Shown piece by piece: positions 58,536-64,000 of a stretch of DNA of 64,000 nucleotides (within the stretch, counting starts at the first letter, position 1; each line of letters begins with the position of its first letter). Under the pieces are notes generated by a model. That model was given only the letters and a program-made list of their open reading frames with translations, searched no databases and had not been told where the DNA came from. The stretch comes from Flagellimonas sp. CMM7 (GTDB lineage Bacteria > Bacteroidota > Bacteroidia > Flavobacteriales > Flavobacteriaceae). Both the position numbers and the translations under genes were made by a program. Location: the NCBI RefSeq assembly GCF_021390195.1, contig NZ_CP090003.1:2282001-2346000 (forward strand). Direction: 5' to 3'.

Positions 58536-59636
58536 ATGATTGTAGGTGTACCTAAAGAAATCAAGAATAACGAAAGCAGAGTAGGAATGACTCCGGCTGG
58601 GGTTTTTGAATTGGTAAAGAACAACCATACCGTTTATGTGCAATCGGAAGCTGGCGAAAGAAGCGGCTTTTTCAATCATGACTATCAACAGGCTGGGGCC
58701 ACCATTTTGGATACTATAGGGCAAGTATATGCTATAAGTGATATGATAGTGAAGGTCAAGGAACCTATAGCTGAGGAGTATGGTCTTATCCAAAAAGGGC
58801 AGATAGTGTTTACCTATTTTCATTTTGCATCCAGTGAAAGTTTGACTAAGGCAATGATTGCTAGTAAATCCATTTGTATTGCCTATGAAACAGTAGAGGA
58901 CGAAGACGGAACATTACCGCTTTTAACACCAATGTCTGAAGTTGCTGGTCGTATGGCCATTCAGCAAGGCGCAAAATATTTGGAAAAACCAGTAAAGGGC
59001 AGAGGTGTGCTCTTGGGAGGAGTTCCCGGTGTAGCCCCTGGAAGGGTTTTGGTATTGGGAGCAGGCACCGTAGGGATACAAGCTGCAAAAATGGCAGCAG
59101 GATTAGGGGCACATGTTACTATTTTGGATGTTAATATGAAACGACTTCGGTACGTAAATGATGTAATGCCCAGTCATGTAGTTACTGAATTTTCAAGTGA
59201 ATTTAACATCAGAAAACTTATAAAAACCCATGATCTAATTATTGGCGGAGTATTATTGAAGGGGGCAAAAGCACCTAATCTAATTACTAGGAACATGCTT
59301 AAGGAAATGCGCCCGGGAACTGTTATAGTGGATGTTGCTGTAGATCAAGGTGGGTGTGTTGAAACAACAAAGGCCACTACACATGAAGACCCAGTATATA
59401 TCATTGATGATGTTGTGCACTATTGCGTAGCAAATATGCCTGGGGCAGTCCCTTACACTTCAACAGTTGCCTTGACGAATGTAACACTGCCCTATGTATT
59501 AAAGCTGGCTAATATGGGCTGGCGCAGTGCTTGTAATTTGGATAAATCTCTTGCCAAAGGATTGAATATTGTTGATGGTGAAGTAGTGTATGAAGAAATA
59601 ACCGAAGCCTTTAACTGGGAGCCTGTGCTCGCATAG
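58536..59636 (+). CDS. ald: Alanine dehydrogenase
   Basis: A 366-residue enzyme that oxidatively deaminates L-alanine to pyruvate and ammonia with NAD. The N-terminal MIVGVPKEIKNNESRVGMTPAG, the substrate loop YFHFASSESLTKAM, LTPMSEVAGRMA, the NAD-binding GVAPGRVLVLGAGTVG and DVAVDQGGCVETT are all present. The length is standard. The gene has its own terminator. An Lrp/AsnC regulator encoded 0.9 kb downstream on the other strand is a candidate controller, since such proteins often regulate ald. Confidence 0.97.
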   Translation: MIVGVPKEIKNNESRVGMTPAGVFELVKNNHTVYVQSEAGERSGFFNHDYQQAGATILDTIGQVYAISDMIVKVKEPIAEEYGLIQKGQIVFTYFHFASSESLTKAMIASKSICIAYETVEDEDGTLPLLTPMSEVAGRMAIQQGAKYLEKPVKGRGVLLGGVPGVAPGRVLVLGAGTVGIQAAKMAAGLGAHVTILDVNMKRLRYVNDVMPSHVVTEFSSEFNIRKLIKTHDLIIGGVLLKGAKAPNLITRNMLKEMRPGTVIVDVAVDQGGCVETTKATTHEDPVYIIDDVVHYCVANMPGAVPYTSTVALTNVTLPYVLKLANMGWRSACNLDKSLAKGLNIVDGEVVYEEITEAFNWEPVLA

Positions 59637-59659
59637 CATAACATTTTGTCAGTATAATG

Positions 59660-59687
59660 ACCCTGCCCAACAATGGCGGGGTTTTTG
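59660..59687 (+). terminator. Terminator of ald
   Basis: ACCCTGCC and GGCGGGGT pair (one mismatch) around CAACAAT and are followed by TTTTTG, 23 bp after the stop. Confidence 0.8.
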
Positions 59688-59729
59688 CTTTATTGTTGGT
59701 ATATTTATATCAATTAAAACACAAAAGCT

Positions 59730-60425
59730 ATGATGACATATTATATATTGATTGGCGGAATTGCGTTAATCAGCTGGTTGGTAAGTAGCCGATTAAAGAG
59801 CAAATTCAAAAAATATTCAAAGGTTCATCTACGCAATGGGATGAGCGGTGCGGAAATTGCCCAGAAAATGTTGGATGACCATGGAATACGAGATGTAAAA
59901 GTAATTTCAACAGCTGGAATGCTTACCGATCATTACAATCCAAAGAACAAAACCGTTAATTTGAGCGAGGGAGTATACAGCCAACGTAATGCATCTGCAG
60001 CTGCGGTTGCAGCCCATGAAGTTGGGCACGCGGTTCAACATGCACAAGCCTATGAGTGGCTAACCATGCGCTCTAAGTTGGTGCCCATTGTAAGCGTTAC
60101 ATCTAGTATGTCAACATGGGTTGTTTTTGGAGGTTTAATGTTAGGTGCAGCAGCTGGCGTAGGTTTTGGCTTTTATATTGCTGTGGCTGGATTGATCATG
60201 ATGGGATTTGCTACCATATTCAGTTTTGTTACGCTACCCGTGGAATATGACGCCAGTAATCGAGCCCTTGCATGGTTAAAGCAGAAAAATGTTGTGAGTC
60301 AAGAAGAATATGCTGGGGCAGAAGATGCGTTAAAATGGGCTGCCAGGACCTATTTGGTTGCAGCTTTAGGTGCTTTAGCTTCTTTGGTTTACTGGGCTTT
60401 CCAAGTTTTTGGTGGAAGGGATTAA
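59730..60425 (+). CDS. YugP-type membrane zinc metallopeptidase
   Basis: A 231-residue membrane protein. The zinc motif AAHEVGHAVQHA sits at residues 95-106 (HEVGH 96-100), between an N-terminal helix (about 3-20) and three or more C-terminal helices (about 118-140, 142-167, 207-228), as in the YugP family. The natural substrate is unknown. It is preceded by a terminator and followed by a bidirectional one, so it is a single-gene unit. Confidence 0.92.
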   Translation: MMTYYILIGGIALISWLVSSRLKSKFKKYSKVHLRNGMSGAEIAQKMLDDHGIRDVKVISTAGMLTDHYNPKNKTVNLSEGVYSQRNASAAAVAAHEVGHAVQHAQAYEWLTMRSKLVPIVSVTSSMSTWVVFGGLMLGAAAGVGFGFYIAVAGLIMMGFATIFSFVTLPVEYDASNRALAWLKQKNVVSQEEYAGAEDALKWAARTYLVAALGALASLVYWAFQVFGGRD

Positions 60426-60447
60426 TGAATCTTTATAAAATAAAAAG

Positions 60448-60480
60448 AACCTGTTTGGAGCAATTCAAGCAGGTTTTTTA
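60448..60480. terminator. Bidirectional terminator between the metallopeptidase and Lrp genes
   Basis: AACCTGTTTG and CAAGCAGGTT form a 10-bp stem (one G-T pair) with an 8-base loop. It is followed by a T run on the plus strand, and by CTTTTTATTTTA on the minus strand. Confidence 0.82.
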
Positions 60481-60948
60481 AATAGATATCTGTCGATCTA
60501 TCTGCTGGTTCAATGAAATAAAGGTTTCAGTTCGGGAAACTCCATCTATTGACTGAATTTTTTTGTTCAAGACCATCATTAAATGCTCATTGTCCTTGCA
60601 AAGGACTTTAATAAGTATGGACCAATTTCCTGTGGTATAGTGGCATTCCAATACTTCAGGGATTTTTTCCAACTCTTTCACAGCTTGTGGATTGGCCATG
60701 GCTTTATCCAAAAAAATACCAATATAAGCCATTGTTGTATAGCCCAGCACTTTTGGATTGATGATAAATTTAGAGCCTGATAACAAACCAGAGTTTTCCA
60801 ATTTCCGCAAACGTTGATGAATGGCAGCTCCAGAAATGCCTATGTTTCTAGCAATTTCTAAAATTGGTCTTCGAGCATCTTCCATTAAATACCTTAGTAT
60901 TTTCTTATCAATACCGTCAATTTTAACCGATTTGTTATTGGTTTTCAT
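60478..60948 (-). CDS. Lrp/AsnC-family transcriptional regulator
   Basis: A 156-residue regulator with the N-terminal AsnC-type HTH (IDKKILRYLMEDARRPILEIARNIGISGAAIHQRLRKLE) and the C-terminal RAM/AsnC ligand domain (YIGIFLDKA, LECHYTTGNWSILIKV). Members sense amino acids and control their metabolism. It lies next to ald and 48 bp downstream of the saccharopine dehydrogenase gene on the same strand, so it may sense alanine, leucine or lysine. Sensing cannot be read from sequence. Confidence 0.94.
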   Translation of the reverse strand: MKTNNKSVKIDGIDKKILRYLMEDARRPILEIARNIGISGAAIHQRLRKLENSGLLSGSKFIINPKVLGYTTMAYIGIFLDKAMANPQAVKELEKIPEVLECHYTTGNWSILIKVLCKDNEHLMMVLNKKIQSIDGVSRTETFISLNQQIDRQISI

Positions 60949-60996
60949 GAGAATGATTCAAAATTGTAGTTAAAGATACCTAAAAGCGGTAAAACT

Positions 60997-62370
60997 TTAA
61001 CTTCCAATAGAATCCGGATTATATCCTAAGTAAGGCACCTCATATTCTCTAAAGTTGATTCCGTAAGTTTTCAATTCTGAAAGAATAGGACTGTAAACTT
61101 CACTACTTATGGGAATTTGTACTCCGGGTGTTGTAATCTTTTTGTTTAGGATTTGTAGTGTAGCCATTGCAACTGGCAACCCCACAGTTTTGGACATGGC
61201 GGTATAGGTTTGATTTTCGCCCAGTACAACCATGTTGGCGTCTATTTGTTTTTTCTTGCCGTCCAGTTCGTAACCAAACTTGTGGTACATAACGATCATA
61301 TCCTTTTCATCCTTACCTAATGTCCAACTATCTTCAAGAATATATTGTAGCATTTGCGCTGGGGTAGCATCTTTAAGAGGGATTGTTTTAGAATCATCAA
61401 AAAGATTGAGTTCCATTAGTTTGCCCCAACGAATATCATCTTGGTCAATTTTAAGGTAGTGCCTTAGCTTTAACTCAACAGAATCTGTAGGGGAATAAGG
61501 TAAAAATTGATTTACAAATTGGCGGTAAGACATTCCTTCAGAATTTTCAATAACATAACTGTCATCCGTCATCCCAAGAATTACAAACATCTGCCACGCT
61601 TTGGAAAAACCTACCCTGCGCATAGTTCCGCGATATAAGGTTAAACTGTCTTGAAGGCCGTATGCTTCCCTATATTTTAAAGAATCCCTATTAGGATAAA
61701 CTTCAAAACTGCCATACCCTTCAACGTCCAAAAGTTCAGTTCTACGAAAAAGTTTTTGGTAAGGTATATATTTATAGGCGCCCTCTTGGATAAATTTAGC
61801 GGCTCCACCTTGGCCTGCCACTACTACATTTCTTGGATTCCAAGTAAACTTATAGCTCCATAGGTTAGAGTCATGTTCTGGGGCAACCAAGCCACCTGTA
61901 AAAGATTCAAAAAGCAACATTTTTCCGCCTTTATCACGAATGCGATCAATAACTTCCATTGCGCTCATATGGTCAATGCCTGGATCAAGACCAATTTCAT
62001 TCATAAAGACAAGGCCATTTTTCTTAGCATCATTGTCCAATTTCTGAATTTCCTTGCTCACATAGGAAGCAGTAACAAGGTGCTTTTTAAAATGAATACA
62101 ATCTTCCGCTATTTTAATATGTAATCTTGGAGGTAACATTGAAACAACAATGGATGCAGAATCTATGGCCTTTCTTCTGTCCTCATCATTGAATATATCC
62201 AAGGTAATAATACTACAATTTTGGTGTGAAGAAATGTCTTGAGGAATATTTTCAGGATGAAGGTCACCTATAACTAAATGAAGACTCTCCTCTCCAGATT
62301 TTTTTAGAAGATAATCTAATAGATATGAGGTGGACTTTCCTGCTCCAAGAACCAAAATAGTGCGGACCAT
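60997..62370 (-). CDS. Saccharopine dehydrogenase-family protein
   Basis: A 457-residue protein with an N-terminal Rossmann fold (VLGAGKSTSYLLDYL, VSMLPPRLH) and the C-terminal saccharopine dehydrogenase domain (EIGLDPGIDHMSAMEVID, SFTGGLVAPEHDSNLWSYKFTWNPRNVV). It matches the glutamate-forming branch of lysine degradation (saccharopine to alpha-aminoadipate semialdehyde and glutamate), although it could work in lysine synthesis. The neighbouring Lrp/AsnC gene on the same strand fits amino-acid control. The LKE (lysine-ketoglutarate reductase) half is not adjacent. Confidence 0.92.
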   Translation of the reverse strand: MVRTILVLGAGKSTSYLLDYLLKKSGEESLHLVIGDLHPENIPQDISSHQNCSIITLDIFNDEDRRKAIDSASIVVSMLPPRLHIKIAEDCIHFKKHLVTASYVSKEIQKLDNDAKKNGLVFMNEIGLDPGIDHMSAMEVIDRIRDKGGKMLLFESFTGGLVAPEHDSNLWSYKFTWNPRNVVVAGQGGAAKFIQEGAYKYIPYQKLFRRTELLDVEGYGSFEVYPNRDSLKYREAYGLQDSLTLYRGTMRRVGFSKAWQMFVILGMTDDSYVIENSEGMSYRQFVNQFLPYSPTDSVELKLRHYLKIDQDDIRWGKLMELNLFDDSKTIPLKDATPAQMLQYILEDSWTLGKDEKDMIVMYHKFGYELDGKKKQIDANMVVLGENQTYTAMSKTVGLPVAMATLQILNKKITTPGVQIPISSEVYSPILSELKTYGINFREYEVPYLGYNPDSIGS

Positions 62371-62449
62371 AGGTTTTGTTTACTTTTGATTAAAACGGAT
62401 ACTAAGGTATCAAATTGTTATATTTTTAAAAATATAGACACATTAAGTT

Positions 62450-62842
62450 ATGAACAAAACAATTTTGACAACGGGAATTTTGTTTGGATTCTTGGCTATT
62501 CTTTTTGGTGCATTTGGTGCACATGGCTTAGAAAAACTAGTTGATTCAGAGTCTGTTGATACTTTTGAAACAGGGGTGCGGTATCAAATGTACCATGCAC
62601 TTTTTTTGTTGATTTTGGGAATTTGGAATGGACCTTCAAAAAGGCAGAAAAAAACGGTATTTCTTACTATCTTCATTGGTACTGTTCTTTTTTCCTTTTC
62701 AATCTATTTATTGGCCATAAACAGTTTAATTGCTATAGATTTTAAAAAGATAGCATTTTTAACCCCTATAGGCGGAACATTTTTAATTATTGGCTGGTTT
62801 TTACTGGGATACTACGTTTTAACCCAAAAAGCATTTAAATAA
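62450..62842 (+). CDS. DUF423-family small membrane protein
   Basis: A 130-residue protein with four membrane helices of the DUF423 family (YwdK/YgdD type). Typical motifs are LFGAFGAHGLE in the first half and RYQMYHALFLLILG, plus FLTPIGGTFLIIGWFLL. The function is unknown, though the family is widespread. It precedes pckA on the same strand with a 62-bp gap that contains the pckA promoter, so it is probably separately transcribed. Confidence 0.93.
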   Translation: MNKTILTTGILFGFLAILFGAFGAHGLEKLVDSESVDTFETGVRYQMYHALFLLILGIWNGPSKRQKKTVFLTIFIGTVLFSFSIYLLAINSLIAIDFKKIAFLTPIGGTFLIIGWFLLGYYVLTQKAFK

Positions 62843-62854
62843 ATAAATATTAGG

Positions 62855-62882
62855 TTGTAAAAGCTATATTTTTCTAGCTTTG
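62855..62882 (+). promoter_or_regulatory. Promoter of pckA
   Basis: TTG at 62855-62857 and TAGCTTTG at 62875-62882 are separated by 17 bp, matching the Bacteroidota sigma-A consensus. The start would lie near 62889, about 16 bases before the pckA ATG. Confidence 0.75.
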
Positions 62883-62904
62883 TGCCAACTAAAAAAACTT
62901 AGAA

Positions 62905-64000
62905 ATGAATGCATTTATCCCGGCAACGAAAACGATTTCGTTAAAGTCATATGGAATACTGCACAACAACGTACACTACCAACTCTCTTCTAAAGAACTC
63001 CATGATTCAACAATCGCTAAAGACATGGGCAAGGAGGCCTCTTCTGGCGCTCTGGCCGTGCATACGGGAGAGTTTACCGGAAGGTCGCCAATGGATCGTT
63101 TTATTGTAAAGGATACAATTACTGAAGACAAAATTTGGTGGGGAGATATAAATATTCCCTTTGATAGTGAAAAGTTTGACAAACTCTATGATAAGGTAAT
63201 TGCTTATCTAAATGAAAAAGAACTGTTTGTTCGTGATTGTTATGCTTGTGCAGAGGATGCATATAAGCTTAACATTAGAGTTGTTAATGAGTATTCCTGG
63301 TCCAACATGTTTGCTTACAATATGTTTTTAAGGCCAACCGAAGAAGAACTTGAAGCCTTCGATCCCGAGTGGACAGTAATCAATGCTCCTGGTTTTATGG
63401 CTGATGCTGAAGTTGATGGTACCCGACAGCATAATTTTGCGATTCTTAATTTTTCAAAGAAGATTGCATTAATAGGAGGTACAGGGTACACAGGTGAAAT
63501 TAAAAAAGGGATTTTCTCTGCATTAAATTTTATTCTTCCTGTGTTTAAAAACACTTTGCCAATGCATTGCTCGGCAAATGTTGGGGAAGATGGTGATACA
63601 GCCATTTTCTTTGGTCTTTCTGGAACTGGGAAAACAACACTTTCTACGGACCCTAATCGTAAACTGATAGGAGATGATGAACATGGATGGACTGTAGACA
63701 ATACTGTTTTCAATTTTGAAGGAGGCTGCTATGCAAAAGTGATAGATCTTTCCAAGGAAAATGAACCTGAGATTTATGGCGCCATCAAACAGGGTGCTAT
63801 TTTGGAAAATATAATTATGGATGATAAAGGCGTTGTCGATTTCTCAGACACGTCTATTACCCAGAATACTAGAGTTAGTTATCCGATATATCATATTGAT
63901 AATATTCAACAACCTTCAATAGGTAAAAATGTAAAGAATATTTTCTTTTTAACGGCTGATGCTTTTGGTGTTTTGCCCCCAATATCCAAACTTACTCCTG
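62905..64000 (+). CDS. pckA: ATP-type phosphoenolpyruvate carboxykinase, 3' end cut off
   Basis: The open frame starts at ATG 62905 and reaches the right edge without a stop, so the last about 170 of the usual about 530-540 residues are missing. Motifs in the visible part are FTGRSPMDRFIV, MFLRPTEEELEAF, GLSGTGKTTLS (P-loop, near residue 240), IGDDEHGW with the metal-binding Asp, FEGGCYAKVIDLS and FLTADAFGVLPPIS. The enzyme makes phosphoenolpyruvate from oxaloacetate with ATP in gluconeogenesis. The GTP-type motif is absent. Confidence 0.97.
   Translation, partial: MNAFIPATKTISLKSYGILHNNVHYQLSSKELHDSTIAKDMGKEASSGALAVHTGEFTGRSPMDRFIVKDTITEDKIWWGDINIPFDSEKFDKLYDKVIAYLNEKELFVRDCYACAEDAYKLNIRVVNEYSWSNMFAYNMFLRPTEEELEAFDPEWTVINAPGFMADAEVDGTRQHNFAILNFSKKIALIGGTGYTGEIKKGIFSALNFILPVFKNTLPMHCSANVGEDGDTAIFFGLSGTGKTTLSTDPNRKLIGDDEHGWTVDNTVFNFEGGCYAKVIDLSKENEPEIYGAIKQGAILENIIMDDKGVVDFSDTSITQNTRVSYPIYHIDNIQQPSIGKNVKNIFFLTADAFGVLPPISKLTP

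Noticed and set aside
1..64000. tRNA or rRNA genes
   Set aside because: No cloverleaf-like sequence or rRNA segment was noticed in the intergenic regions read on both strands; a covariance-model scan would be needed to exclude them fully.

Overview
The window is a gene-dense (about 95 percent coding), AT-rich stretch of a Bacteroidota genome, almost certainly a marine-type member of the Flavobacteriaceae. The evidence is the TonB-dependent receptors with N-terminal carboxypeptidase-regulatory-like domains, -7 boxes of the form TAnnTTTG with little Shine-Dalgarno signal, families typical of this group (DUF4199, DUF3127, DUF3098, DUF4301, DUF423), and the ftsX-DUF3098-uppP-truB order. The genus cannot be fixed from the sequence alone. 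No rRNA, tRNA, CRISPR array, prophage or insertion sequence was seen.

Layout. 1-2.3 kb: end of an outer-membrane protein gene with a Cys-rich small exported protein (possible metal handling), then an EamA exporter. 2.3-7.3 kb: an M16 protease pair (one active, one lacking its zinc motif), DUF4199, and rplU-rpmA. 7.4-15.5 kb: TonB receptor plus beta-propeller phytase (phosphate scavenging), a D-threonine-aldolase-like enzyme, a frameshifted DinB/DUF1569-like gene and another TonB receptor. 15.7-20.9 kb: LytS/LytTR two-component pair, NAD-dependent reductase, ahcY, phosphopantetheinyl transferase. 20.9-23.9 kb: a vitamin/cofactor operon (thiamine-binding-like protein, PnuC transporter, NadR-like kinase, DUF4301). 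23.9-28.9 kb: a 0.7-kb gap with three terminator hairpins, a small exported protein with a possible sigma-54 promoter, a sigma-54 response regulator and a convergent hybrid histidine kinase. 28.9-31.3 kb: TPP riboswitch and the thiamine-type TonB receptor it controls. 31.3-39 kb: housekeeping and small unknowns (Gfo/Idh, degenerate Rieske-like lipoprotein, greA with a terminator-like leader, HIT, histidine kinase, DUF3127, AtoE-type transporter, aat, tag).

39-43 kb is an SbtA-type bicarbonate permease locus with a divergent LysR regulator, two paralogous small cytosolic proteins, a possible CutA/PII-like protein and a pair of related secreted proteins. 43-48.3 kb is a TetR-ABC-HlyD-TolC export operon whose ABC ATPase keeps Walker A but has lost the other catalytic motifs. 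48.3-51.3 kb holds YitT, a thioredoxin-like protein and a probable inserted gene cassette bounded by inverted repeats. 51.3-58.4 kb is the truB-uppP-DUF3098-ftsX operon and leuS; leuS carries an in-frame copy of a dispersed repeat and a second unusual insertion. 58.5-64 kb: ald, a zinc metallopeptidase, an Lrp/AsnC regulator, saccharopine dehydrogenase, DUF423 and the 5' part of pckA.

The most interesting signals are the catalytically degenerate ABC export system, the SbtA locus with its unknown small proteins, the repeat embedded in leuS, the greA leader hairpin and the inverted-repeat cassette near 50 kb. All functional statements are read from sequence and family knowledge; no database search was run.
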